Of a stretch of DNA of 64,000 nt, positions 22,910 to 33,384 are shown one piece after another. Under the pieces are notes generated by a model, which was given only the letters and a program-made list of their open reading frames with translations, was not told the origin of the DNA and searched no databases. Position 1 is the first letter of the stretch, and every line of letters begins with the position of its first letter. The DNA is from Plantago ovata (taxonomy: Eukaryota > Streptophyta > Magnoliopsida > Lamiales > Plantaginaceae). The stretch is from assembly GCA_028274465.1 (NCBI GenBank), contig CM051456.1, positions 97,803,050-97,867,049 of the forward strand, given 5' to 3'. The position numbers and the translations under genes are program-made.

Positions 22910-23036
22910 CCCCACCTCAGGAGGTGGGGGGCGAATCGCCCCACATGTCCAGAGAGCTCCGCGCTCTCTGGATGTGCGGGGCGATTCGCCCCACATACGG
23001 GGCGACTCGCCCCACACCAGGGGCGACTCGCCCCAC
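22910..23036 (+). repeat. El2 internal GC-hairpin array
   Basis: Consecutive inverted repeats are: CCCCACCTC/GAGGTGGGG (22910-22929), GGGGCGAATCGCCCC, CCAGAGAGC/GCTCTCTGG (22949-22971), GGGGCGATTCGCCCC, and two copies of GGGGCGACTCGCCCC. The array lies 250 bp after the Gag-Pro stop and directly before a TAAAAAC patch and a CT-rich leader (23060-23260). It may be a structured RNA or a promoter element. Confidence 0.65.
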
Positions 23037-23267
23037 GAGTTCTGCAGAAATAAAAACGCGAGGAACTCCCCTTTCTCCTCATTTTCTTCATCTTCTCCAC
23101 TTCTTACTCCCCAAAATCCGAAAAAATCAAAAAAACTTCAATCCTTCATAAAATCTTCAATCTTCCATCAAATTTTGTGTTCTTTAGCTTCAATCTAAGC
23201 CCATTACGTGCTCTTTCTTTTCATCCGAACAACTTTCACTCTAGTGCATTCGTTTTCCAGATCTGAG

Positions 23268-23808
23268 GTATCTTCACATGAACCCTAATTTTTCAAATTT
23301 GGGGGTTTTCTGTTTGGAGCTTCAATTAGGCTTATATGATGTATGGGTAGGTTGTTTGTATGATTAGAAACGTTATTTACTATCAATTGCATGCTCAATT
23401 ATGCTTGGATTGTTGATTTAGGAATTTTGCTACTAGATGTTTTTATCTTGTTATGCAATGTATATTTTTCTTCGATTCCATACATATGATTGTGTTTACT
23501 GATGTAATGATGATGGATATGATGGTAGAATGCATAATTGTTGGGTATGAGGATTTATGATGCTAGAACTTTTCGCTACTATGGTATGAATTGAGCCTTA
23601 TTATTTAGGTTATTGGTTGTCTAGAACGAGCGTAATGCGATATGTACATGTCGAAATTATTTTGGTGTGTTGCATATTAGTAGCTAGATTAGACATGAAG
23701 GATTAGCGGAGTTCGATTGTTGATTTTATCACTCGTGTGTTTCGCTCTTACATTAGCATATGCATGAGTCAGTTTTGTGTCATACGAGGTACTAACTGTT
23801 GTTTGTAG
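23268..23808 (+). other. El2 putative intron with consensus splice sites
   Basis: Donor ATCTGAG|GTATCT and acceptor TTTGTAG|GAACC are separated by 541 bp, with TACTAAC-type branch sequence (GTACTAACTG) about 20 nt before the acceptor. All three signals recur in El1, El3 and El4; the donor also occurs in El6. No transcript evidence is available here. Confidence 0.55.
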
Positions 23809-24220
23809 GAACCATGCCACAAAGGGAGAGGAGCACTCCCGTTTGGCTACTATGAAGTATTGGAGGGGGATCGATTACAACCATGTCAAGGAGAGTGATC
23901 TCGTTAGAGGTGCGTTCGAGCCACGGGCTCTTGCAACAACGTCGCGGTTTATCCAAAAGGAGGTACGAGAATCACCCTGGAGTAAGGACTCCTATGCCTA
24001 TTCATGCACCACCGAAGGGATAGAAACAATTATTACGTCAGCAATCTATCACAAGGACTGCAAGGTTCGAGTGAATAGGAAGGCACCGGGACGACCTCAC
24101 CATAACGGATTCAGTCTTGAGTCGACAGTGGTGAGAAAGTTCCGAACCGCTAGCTTGGTTCCAAAACATAATGACATGGACACCCAGCCCCTCTTAGGGG
24201 TGCCACTTGACTGCCTCTAA
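23809..24220 (+). CDS. El2 ORF2, conserved accessory protein of unknown function
   Basis: From the splice acceptor the frame runs 136 codons without a stop: NHATKGEEHSRLATMKYW at the start, DSYAYSCTTEGIETIITSA in the middle, ending GVPLDCL. The B-subfamily copies (El3, El4) align along the whole length, differ at many residues, and their length differences are multiples of three. That pattern supports translation. No AUG opens the frame, and an in-frame stop lies shortly upstream in unspliced sequence. The N terminus therefore probably comes from splicing, or the internal Met is used. It has several His and Cys residues and is basic. I recognise no family. It lies where Athila relatives carry an env-like ORF, but no signal peptide or membrane segment is visible. 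Confidence 0.55.
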
Positions 24221-24342
24221 AGGGAGCGCCATATAGACATCGGGGGCATCAACCGTAGAGAATGTGGTCGACATTGGAAAAAATGGAAGAAGACCTCTGA
24301 GTATCCGAGCAGCGTACTGTAACCTCCTCGGGGTGTAAAACA

Positions 24343-24588
24343 TTGGAGAGGGAGGCTCTGATACCACTGCTCTTTCCCCTTCAACAGTTCACAACCATAA
24401 CAGCGGCGGCTAATCTTGAGGATTCTCTTCGACAATGCAACTCTACTGGTGACGATGGTGATGACAGTAGTGACAATGAAGACCATAGGGACAATGAGGA
24501 TGCCATGAATACTGATGGAGGAGTTGGCCCTATCCGATCTATTAATGGAACTACCACCACCACCACGAGCTCCGATAATCACCTATAA
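24343..24588 (+). CDS. El2 ORF3, small acidic protein
   Basis: An 81-codon frame holds TAAANLEDSLRQCNSTGDDG, an acidic run and a Thr-rich tail (NGTTTTTTSSDNH). Compared with El1 a deletion just upstream removes the MEDPV start, so the first Met here is earlier and outside the conserved part. Function unknown. Confidence 0.4.
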   Translation: MEREALIPLLFPLQQFTTITAAANLEDSLRQCNSTGDDGDDSSDNEDHRDNEDAMNTDGGVGPIRSINGTTTTTTSSDNHL

Positions 24589-25023
24589 GGCCCCTCGAGC
24601 AGTCTCAATACCTTACATCCAGCATACTCAGCCGACCGAGGCCAAACCACGCGGTAACATCTAGTATCACATCTTATTTCCTCATTTTCTTACTGCTAGG
24701 GACTAGCTTTAAATTCATGAGGGGGGATGGGATTTAAGTGAACTAGTGTTGTTAGTTTGGAGCTTGGGATTGGTAGGATGAGTATAGTACCTTGCATGTT
24801 TATCCGTCTGCATTTGCATTCGCACGTTTACTGCTTTCTTAGGTTTCAGTTGCATACACTACATTCATCCTAGGATAGTCTTGCATGTTTTATGTGGAGT
24901 TTATGCCAAATTTTTTGAACTTTTTTATTGGGTAGATTAACTAATTATGACATCAATCATATGCTTCATCTCTATGAATTTGTTTGAGGTTTTTCTCACT
25001 TGGCTTGTCACATTTATGTATTG

Positions 25024-26348
25024 TGATGAACGCGGATGTCGTGCTCCGAATTCAAGCAAATAAATTTGTTATTTAGCCAAAGGCAATCCACAACTACAAC
25101 GAAAACCGTAGTGTAGCAGTAAAATGACTCGAGTGTCGTTCTCTCAGGACTATAACTAGCTTTATCTATTTAACAAGAGAATATAAAACAACAGACAGAT
25201 AGCAATAGAGGGTTTCTAGCAGATAATGGAGATTGGTGATAGTATGGTCCTTCTTAACATAACGGGTCGATAATCATGCATAAATTCCTCGGTCTTGCAT
25301 AGAGATCTTTGAATCAATCTAGTGTCCTGTTGCAAATATTAAGCACTACGAAGATAATTGGTCTGACAAGTCAATCACGATTTTCCTAATGTGTTCCGTA
25401 ATTATTCAACACTACGAAGATAATTGGTCTCATGATTGTCCTAATGTGTTCCGTAATTACTCAACACTACGAAGATAATTGGTCTGATGGTCAACAAGTG
25501 TCCAATTGTGCATAATAATTAATACAACATACGAGAATTTTGGTTGCAACTGATCAACGAAATAAAGCAATGACACGGAGTATAATGCACGATATAGCCA
25601 TTAGCATGATTATCTTCCCTTCGCTAAGAATTCACATACTACCACCAACGACAAGTTTAGCTACTCATAATAGGCATGCAATCAACAGAAATCATATAAG
25701 AAAACATATTGAAAGATAAATAAAATAAGTAGATTAAACTGTAAGATACAAGTTACCGAAGGTTGTCAATCTCCGAAGAATTGCGATCCTACGAGCTCTA
25801 ATCCGCTATGAGAAAGTATCCCCTAAGCTACGGAACTCCCAGGACAGGCCCCGGGAAGTTCCTACCTAAAACTATAGAGAGAGGTGAGAAAGTAGGTCTG
25901 GAAAGATATGATTTTCGGAGAAAAACTGAGCACTATATATAGGCCCCGAAAAACTACGGGGCGGTTCGCCCCATGGTGCGGCGGTTCGCCCCAGAGTATT
26001 TCTCGCGGAATTCCGCATTTTCGATGCGTTTTTGGATTTCTTCAACTTTTCGGACAAAGTTTCTGACTTCTAGTAGCCTTCTAACCTCCAGATTCAGCCC
26101 CTAGACTTCAAATCCTCTCCGGAAACCTTCAGATACTCCAAATAGGCTTCTGGAACACCAATTCCTTGTCAACTTCAATATAATTGCCCGGAAATCCTCG
26201 AATTTCAACCAAAACCTGTCAAATAAAATCTAAAGGGAAACGTGACACTATTCTAATAAAATGTACTAAAATATAGCTAAATTAACATAGAAGATAGCTA
26301 AAATAGGTGAAAAAGACTCGAATGAAAGTGTAAAATACACATTCATCA
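25024..26348 (-). repeat. El3 3' LTR with tandem 70-bp repeats
   Basis: The 1325-bp LTR includes three tandem copies of a unit of about 65-70 bp containing CACTACGAAGATAATTGGTC (about 25345-25500). GC palindromes (GGGGCGGTTCGCCCC) lie at 25955-26000, next to the TATA box CTATATATAG read from the minus strand (25932-25942). Confidence 0.85.
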
Positions 26349-27119
26349 AACTCCCCAAACCGAACCTTTGCTTGTCCTCAAGCAACTAAGCTAGACTCTA
26401 ATACAAAAACATGCAAGACACAAAATGGAGTTTCATGTCATATAAAATGAACTACTCTACTGAATCTACCAAAAAACATATGAACAAAAACCATATATAT
26501 CAAAGCATGAATATAGGTTGAAGAATACCTCGATTGACTTATACACATCCACATAAGCACTTATGTCAAGACAAGATAGTCTCCCGTAACATTCTCTACC
26601 TGGACCTAGTCAGTGACGACGTAATGAAGCATGCTAAGATACGAATGGTTGCCCCGTGCCTATGAAACTGAGGACTTATTGTTGTTCCACCATGTTAAGA
26701 CTTTTCCTCAAAAGAGGTCGAACCAGTACTGGCTCTCATCAAATGAAGGAGGGTTCCCTATAAAAGATAACTCTCCCCTATTCTACCCATCTCTCAAGTA
26801 AAGTCTTAAGCTATTCACCACTTCCTGAATAGCAGGACGAGGGTGGTCTAGAACAGATGACACTCAAAAAAGGATAAAAAATAGAAAATTACAACACGAT
26901 TACGAACATTACAAAAATGGAAAATAAGACTCAACACTTTGCTAAACTGCTATTTGGCTTTATTTTTTGGACCCTTCTTTGCTTTTTTGGGGTCTTCTCT
27001 TTTTTTTCTTTTTCTCTTTTTTTCTGGAATTTTTTTTTTCTTTTCTTTTCGATTCCTTTTTTTTTAGCCAGCAGTAGCATAACAAAGAGAGAAACAAAAT
27101 GACTCACACGACTTCCCCA

Positions 27120-27255
27120 AACCTATTCGAAAGAATAGGTTGGAGTTCAAAATTTACGGAAAAGGAAAAATAAACTCACGATACGAAAATGAAAAAGAGA
27201 AACAAGTCTAATGATGGTGTAACCCCCTCCCCAAACCTATTCGGAAGAATAGGTT
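27120..27255 (-). repeat. El3 twin hairpins
   Basis: AACCTATTC/GAATAGGTT hairpins at 27120-27141 and 27234-27255, each next to CCCC-rich sequence (GGGG on the element strand). They match those of El1. A polypyrimidine tract on the plus strand (26990-27065) lies beside them. Confidence 0.65.
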
Positions 27256-27909
27256 ATAAACAAAGGATCACACAACCTCGCACTACCTCCTTCCTAGGCA
27301 TTTAGCAATCTCAAAGCATGGTGAAGACTTGTTGCCTCTTAGGTACATAATTACTCGGGAAAACAACCATAAGACCCTAACATGCATCATCCTATTATAA
27401 AGGCCTTCGTGAACCGCAGTAGAGAAAACACCACTAAGTGATGTCGAGACTACCATGCTTAACTAAGTGCAATACATAAATGTGACAAGCCAAGCGAGAA
27501 AAACCTCAAACAAATTCATAGAGATGAAGCATACGATTAATGGCATAGTTGGTTGATCTACCCAATAAAAAAGTTCAAAAAATTCGGCAATAAACTCCAT
27601 AAAAAACATGCAAGACTATCCTAGGATGAATGTAGTGAATGCAACCTAAAAAATCTAAGAAAGCAGTAAACGTGCAAATGCAAATGCAGATGGATAAAGC
27701 ATGCGAAGTACTATACTCATCCTACCAATACCAAGCTCCAAACTAACAACATAAGATCACTTAAATCCCATCCCCCCTCATGAAATTAACGCTAGTCCCT
27801 AGCAGTAAGAAAATGAGGAAATAAGATGTGATACTAGATGTTACCCCATGGTTTGGCCTCGGTCGGCTGAGTATGCTGCTTGTGATTTATTGGGCCTCCT
27901 CTGTGAGCT

Positions 27910-28119
27910 TTATAGGGAGTCATCAGGTCTTCTGGTAGGCGTGGTAGTTTCAATCATAGGCCGGATAGGAAAAACTCCTCCATAAGTATCATCATTTCCC
28001 GTATGGCCTTCATTGTCACTATTGTCACCATCATCATCGCCAGTAGAGTTGTATTGTCGAGTAGAATCCTCAAGATTAGCCGCCGCTGTTATGGAATCCT
28101 CCATCCTGTAGCCCTCCAA
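27910..28119 (-). CDS. El3 ORF3, small acidic protein
   Basis: A 69-codon frame opens MEGYRMEDSITAAANLEDS and has the acidic centre DDDGDNSDNEGHTGNDD and a Thr/Pro/Arg tail. It is clearly homologous to ORF3 of El1 and El2, although those belong to subfamily A. It follows ORF2 by 177 bp. Function unknown. Confidence 0.45.
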   Translation of the reverse strand: MEGYRMEDSITAAANLEDSTRQYNSTGDDDGDNSDNEGHTGNDDTYGGVFPIRPMIETTTPTRRPDDSL

Positions 28120-28296
28120 TAGGATGTGAACTGTTGAAGGGGAAAGGGCATTGGTATCAGGACCTCCCCCTCCAACGTTTTACACCACGAGAAGGTTACA
28201 GTAAGCTGCTCGGATACTCAGAAGTCTTCTACCATTTTCTCCAATTTCGACCACATTCTCTACTGTTGCTCCGACCGATGTCTATATGATGCTCAC

Positions 28297-28684
28297 TTAG
28301 AGGCAGGCAAAGGGCACCCCAACAAGGTGCTGAGCACCCATGTCATTATGTTTTCGAACCAAGCTAGCGCTTCGGAACCTTCTAGCAACTGCGAACTCAT
28401 GACTGAATCCGTTGCGGCGAGAATGTCCCGGTGCCTTCCAGTTCACTCGAACTCTGTAGTCCTCGTGATGGAGTGCTGACGTAATAGTGGTTTCTGTCCC
28501 TTCGGTGGTGCATGAATAGGCATAGGAGTCCCTACTCCAGGTATACTCTAGCTCCTCCTCTTGGATAATCCACGACATTGTTGCAAAACTCCTTGGCTCG
28601 AACGCACATCTAACGAGATCACCTTCCTCGACATGGGTCTTCACAGCAATCATACGAGAATGCTCCTTTCCCTTGGTATGGTTC
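28297..28684 (-). CDS. El3 ORF2, subfamily B version
   Basis: From the acceptor (28685/28684) the frame is open for 128 codons, with NHTKGKEHSRMIAV at the start, RDSYAYSCTTEGTETTITSA in the middle and GVPFACL at the end. It is shorter than the El2 protein by in-frame losses near the start (the YWRGIDY region is absent). The preserved frame between two diverged subfamilies is the main evidence that it encodes protein. The possible AUG just after the acceptor in subfamily A is ATA here, so that AUG is not the start of a shared frame. Confidence 0.55.
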
Positions 28685-29224
28685 CTACAAACAGCAGTTA
28701 GTACCTCGTATGACACAAAACTGACTCAAATACATACTAGTGTAAAAGCGAAACACACAAGTGATAAAATCAACAATCAACTCCCCAAACCGTAATGTCT
28801 AGCCTAGCTTCTTCATCATACAACATACCAATGTAACTACTACATGCAATACATCACATCATGCTCTTACTAGACAACCAATATCCTTGATAACAAGGCT
28901 CAATTCATACCATAGCAGCGAAAAATTCTACCGACATAAATCCTCATACTCAACAATTAAGCATTCTTTCGTCAAATCCACCAACATTACATTAATAAAC
29001 ACAATCATATGCAAGAAATCAAAGATAAAGACATATTGCAGAACAAGATATATCATCTAGTAGCAAAATACCCGAATCAACAATCCAAGCAAAATTGAGC
29101 ATGCAATTAATAGTAAATAACATGTTTAATCACACAAACAACATACCCATGCATCAAATAAGCATAATTGAAGCTCAAAATAGAAAACCCCCAAATTCGA
29201 AAATTAGGGTTCTAGGGATGATAC
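28685..29224 (-). other. El3 putative intron
   Basis: Donor ATCTGAG|GTATCA and acceptor TTTGTAG|GAACC bound 540 bp; TACTAAC stands about 20 nt before the acceptor. This is the subfamily B counterpart of the El2 intron. Confidence 0.5.
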
Positions 29225-29454
29225 CTCAGATCTGCAAATCTAACGAATTAAGATGAAATCTGTTCGGATAGGACGATAGATCATGTAATAGGCTTCGTTT
29301 TAAGCTAAAGAACACTCAATTTGGTCAGGAAATGAAGAAGTTATGAAGATTTAAATGTAAAATCGCATTTTTCGGGTTTTTTTGGGAGGATGAATGAAGA
29401 AGAATGAAGAAAATGAGGTTTTGGGAAGAAATCCGCGTTTTTGATGTTCTGGGA

Positions 29455-29535
29455 CCGTGGGGCGGTTCGCCCCACACGGGGTGGTTCGCCCCCCACATGG
29501 GGCGGTTCGCCCCGTGCTCCCCAATGCGGGGAGAC
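29455..29535 (-). repeat. El3 internal GC-palindrome array
   Basis: Several GGGGCGGTTCGCCCC-type palindromes and a CTCCCC/GGGGAG inverted repeat lie between Gag-Pro and the CT-rich leader of ORF2, as in the other copies. Confidence 0.6.
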
Positions 29536-29774
29536 GGTTCCCGTCGTCAGAAAATGCGGTTTTAATCCCCGAAACCAATTTTTTCAAAAAACCACTCGGA
29601 AAATATCACTCGAACAAAAGCACATACGACACACATGAACAAATTCGCATACGAGAAGCAAATAATTCAAGAATGAATGCATGCAGAAAAGCAGTAAAGA
29701 AAGTGGTAAAAATTCCGGGTTGCCTCCCGGATAGCGTCATTATTTAAAGTCTTTGACTCGACTCCTGTCTGCGC

Positions 29775-31920
29775 CTATTTCTTCTTTTTGCGGGTACTAG
29801 GCTTCCCCTTCATTGATCTCCTTTCCATGCCACGAACCTGTGAATAAGAAAGAATATAGGCTGCAAGACCACAGTAGTGAGTAGTAATATCAGGCGGTTC
29901 AGGTGGATCAGGTATGGCTTGCAATACGTGTCGCTTGCCATTCAGTTCAATAGTGCAAGTTCTTTGGTAGATGTCCATCACGGAGCGTAGTTTGGTCAAG
30001 AACGTTTGCCCTAAGAGTATGACATCCCCTGTTCCAGGTGCAGACGCCGGCATAACTACAAAATTGGTGTATATAGATGCTTCACCGATCTTGACCAACA
30101 CATTCTTCACAACACCCTCGGGTCTCATAAAGGATCCATCCGCCAGTTGCACAATAGCCCTTTGCTCAGATAGTTTTCCAATGTTGCTCTTTTCAAACAC
30201 ATTCAAAGGAATTATGTTTGAGTAGGATCCCGTATCTAGTGTGGCACGGACATCTTCAAGCTCACCAATCCCTACCTTTACATCGAAACTTTTAGGGAGT
30301 GGTTCGGGATCCTCTTGTTCCTCATCACTTGTGTCAGAACCAAGGCCCTTCTCTTCTTCCTTAGCCTGTAGAAGTTCTTCCTTCATGCAACACTCGCACC
30401 TAACAACCTTCCTGATGGTGATTTCGTCAGTTACATCACCAGCCAATGTAATGGCATTCGACTTCACAGTGCTGCTAGGCAATTTGCCTTGTTCCCTACT
30501 TGCTCCTCGGTCGATCAACTCTTGCATCTTCTGATGGGCAAGCCTAGTGCTCTCTTCCAACCTATCAAGCCTTGCCCTAGTCTTCTCGGAGTCTTCTTCA
30601 TAACGTTTGAGAAAACTTTGTGTGTGATTGACCATCTTCTGCAAGTTCTCCATCAGTTGAGCCGACTTCGACTACGGTGGCTCTTTCGGAGCGGGGTTTT
30701 CGCAGTGATCATTACCATAGTTCAGCCTACTACGGTCTTGGTTAGGGCCATAAGTGTGGTTAGCCGGTGCATATCCTTGATTCTCTCCAAAATCCCCCTC
30801 GAGGATTCCTACCGTCTTGTCCGTAGCTAACTTCTTGAGTGCCAAACTTCGTAACAAAGGCTTCTTCTTCTCCTCCTCGAGCCCAGTTGCCATCATCGTA
30901 TGCCAGCTCCGATCTACACATATGAGCCCCATGCCCATAGTTCTTGCATATTCGGCATACTTCGTTTGAAACAGTTGTTCCGGTGGCGCTCTTGAGGACT
31001 TGCTTCAATTCGTTGGTATAGCACTCGAATTGATCTCCATTCCCCCTATACATAGAGGCTTCTTGAGTCGGTGGAGCTTCGGGTCCATGTCTCCTAACCA
31101 TTGCTCCTGGGTCCTTGAACTGCGAACCCTTAGCAAGCCTTTCGAAAACTGCCCAGACGGCTTCTGCGGTTTCCTCCCAAATATTGCCTCGGCATTGGAA
31201 ATCCACCACTTGTTGGTTCTAGAAGGTTAGTCCATTGTAGAAGTGTTGGACTAGGTCGGAAAGTTCAAAACCATGGTGAGGGCACTTGTTCGTGAGATCT
31301 TGGAACCTCTCGAACGCGGTGTAGATGGTCTCATCATAGTCCTGTTTGAATCCAGTGATCTGCGCCTTTAGCGCGGTAGTCAAGGTGTGAGGGAAGTATT
31401 TCTCCATGAAAGCTGAAAAAACCTTTTCCCAAGTGTCCAGCGAGCCTGCTGGAAGAGAACTCAGCCATGACTTGGCTCTGTCGCCAAGTCCCATAGCAAA
31501 AACCTTCATCCTCAACTCATCCGTTGTTATCTCAGCTCCGGGTCGTGGTAGTTGGTTGACGAAATCATCGATATCGTGCAAGTACCCCATCACATCTTCC
31601 CTTGATAAGCCATAGAACCTCGGAAGTTGTTGGAATGCGTGGTTCTTGATCTCCAGATCCCGGGTCGCAGACGAAAGAACAATCGCTGGTCCCCTCATAC
31701 GATCCTTGGTGGGTTGAACCCATGCCTTCAGTGGTCTAGCTTCTGCCATTCCGTCGATATCTTTGAATAGACTGAGTAGAGATTCAGAGAAATCGGTTTC
31801 CTCTATTTCCTCTAGTGCGCGCCTTTCAAGTAGTCGCCTTCTCTGGTGGTAGACTCTGTCGATCTCAGCAATTGAATCAGCAAGCGGTGTTCCTGCAGAA
31901 CGTGTATGCAGCATACACAA
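29775..31920 (-). pseudogene. gag-pro: El3 Gag-protease, multiply broken
   Basis: The polyprotein starts with TRSAGTPLADSIAEIDRVY near 31905 and is homologous to El2 Gag-Pro throughout. It has a TAG in place of GAG at the FENQQ motif (about 31217-31219). A deletion of about a dozen bases near 30785 shifts the frame. A TAG replaces a Lys codon near 30673. After that, the protease part (LDTGSYSNIIPLNVFEKSN and VILLGQTFLTKL) is open to the end at 29775. The C terminus is RKKKK, very basic as in El2. The protease active triplet Asp-Thr-Gly is retained. Function of the family copy: particle formation and Gag processing; this copy is dead. Confidence 0.88.
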
Positions 31921-32062
31921 TCTGAAACAGACTAGGAAAGGTGATTAGAAATAGACTAGGAAAGCAGTATCAGAAAGAGATTAAAAAGGAAAACTAAAAC
32001 TAATAGAATTAGGAATCTAAAGCTGTAAATATAAACAAATTAAACAGAAAAAAGGAGTATAG

Positions 32063-32080
32063 TCCCTGGCAGCGGCGCCA
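32063..32080 (-). other. El3 primer binding site, diverged
   Basis: The 18-nt site matches tRNA-Asp at 16 positions. Plus strand reads TCCCTGGCAGCGGCGCCA, against TCCCCGGCAACGGCGCCA in El4. Confidence 0.75.
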
Positions 32081-32083
32081 ATT

Positions 32084-33384
32084 TGATGAACGCGGATGTC
32101 GTGCTCCGAATTCAAGCAAATAAATTTGTTATTTAGCCAAAGGCAATCCACAACTACAACGAAAACCGTAGTGTAGCAGTAGAATGACTCGAGTGTCATT
32201 CTCTCAGGACTATAACTAGCTTTATCTATTTAATAAGAGAATATAAAACAACAGACAGATAGCAATAGGGGGTTTCTAGCAGATAATGGATATTGGTGAT
32301 AGTATGGTCCTTCTTAACATAACGGGTCGATAATCATGCATAAATTCCTCGGTCTTGCATAGAGATCTTTGAATCAATCTAGTGTCCTGTTGCAAATATT
32401 AAGCACTACGAAGATAATTGGTCTGACAAGTCAATCACGATTGTCCTAATGTGTTCTGTAATTATTCAACACTACGAAGATAATTGGTCTGATGATTGTC
32501 CTAATGTGTTCCGTAATTACTCAACACTACGAAGATAATTGGTCTGATGGTCGACAAGTGTCCAATTGTGCATAATAATTAATACAACATACGAGAATTT
32601 TGGTTACAACTGATCAACGAAATAAAGCAATGACACGGATTATAATGCGCGATATAGCCATTAACATGATTATCTTCCCTTCGCTAAGAATTCACATACT
32701 ACCACCAACGACAAGTTTAGCTACTCATAATAGGCATGCAATCAACAGAAATCATATAAGAAAACATATTGAAAGATAAATAAAATAAGTAGATTAAACT
32801 GCAAGATACAAGTTACCGAAGGTTGTCAATCTCCAAAGAATTGTGATCCTACGAGCTCCAATCCGCTATGAGAAAGTATCCCCTAAGCTACGGAACTCTC
32901 AGGACAGGCCCCAGGAAGTTCCTACCTAAAACTATAGAGAGAGGTGAGAAAGTAGGTCTGGAAAGATATGATTTTCAGAGAAAAACTGAGCACTATATAT
33001 AGGCCCCGAAAAACTACGGGGCGGTTCGCCCCAGAGTATTTCTCGCGGAATTCCGCGTTTTCGACGCGTTTTTGGATTTCTTCACCTTTTCGGACTCGGT
33101 TTCTGACTTCTAGTAGCCTTCTAACCTCCAGATTCGGCCCCTAGACTTCAAATCCTATCCGGAAACCTTCAAATACTCCAAATAGGCTTCTGGAACACCA
33201 ATTCTTTGTCAACTTCAATATAATTGCCCGGAAATCCTCGAATTTCAACCAAAACCTGTAAAATAAAATCTAAAGGGAAACGTGACACTATTCTAATAAA
33301 ATGTACTAAAATATAGCTAAATTAACATAGAGGATAGCTAAAATAGGTGAAAAAGACTCGAATGAAAGTGTAAAATACACATTC
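32084..33384 (-). repeat. El3 5' LTR, outer end truncated
   Basis: 1301 bp, collinear with the 25024-26348 LTR, including three tandem 70-bp repeats (32405-32560). One palindrome unit near the TATA box is missing here compared with the other LTR. The terminal ATCA is absent and the sequence passes straight into El2 sequence (TCTGCTGCGG). Confidence 0.85.

Larger units (their letters stand above)
25024..33384 (-). mobile_element. El3: Athila-like element, subfamily B, inside El2
   Basis: Read on the minus strand, the 5' LTR is 32084-33384 and the 3' LTR 25024-26348. The primer site (plus 32063-32080) has two mismatches to tRNA-Asp. The polypurine tract is the reverse complement of CTCCCCAAACC at 26351. 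It carries Gag-Pro, an internal palindrome array, an intron, ORF2, ORF3 and twin hairpins in the same order as El1 and El2, and no pol. The outer end of its 5' LTR lacks the last four bases (ATCA). About 45 bp of El2 is also missing there, so no target duplication is visible. Confidence 0.9.

Noticed and set aside
22910..23036. The palindrome arrays as a CRISPR array or simple tandem repeat
   Set aside because: Unit spacing is irregular, there are no unique spacers, and the setting is a plant retrotransposon. The units are inverted repeats of varied type.
23814..23855. AUG just after the ORF2 splice acceptor as the ORF2 start
   Set aside because: It opens a frame of only 13 codons, and it is ATA in El3 and El4. 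The conserved frame is a different one.
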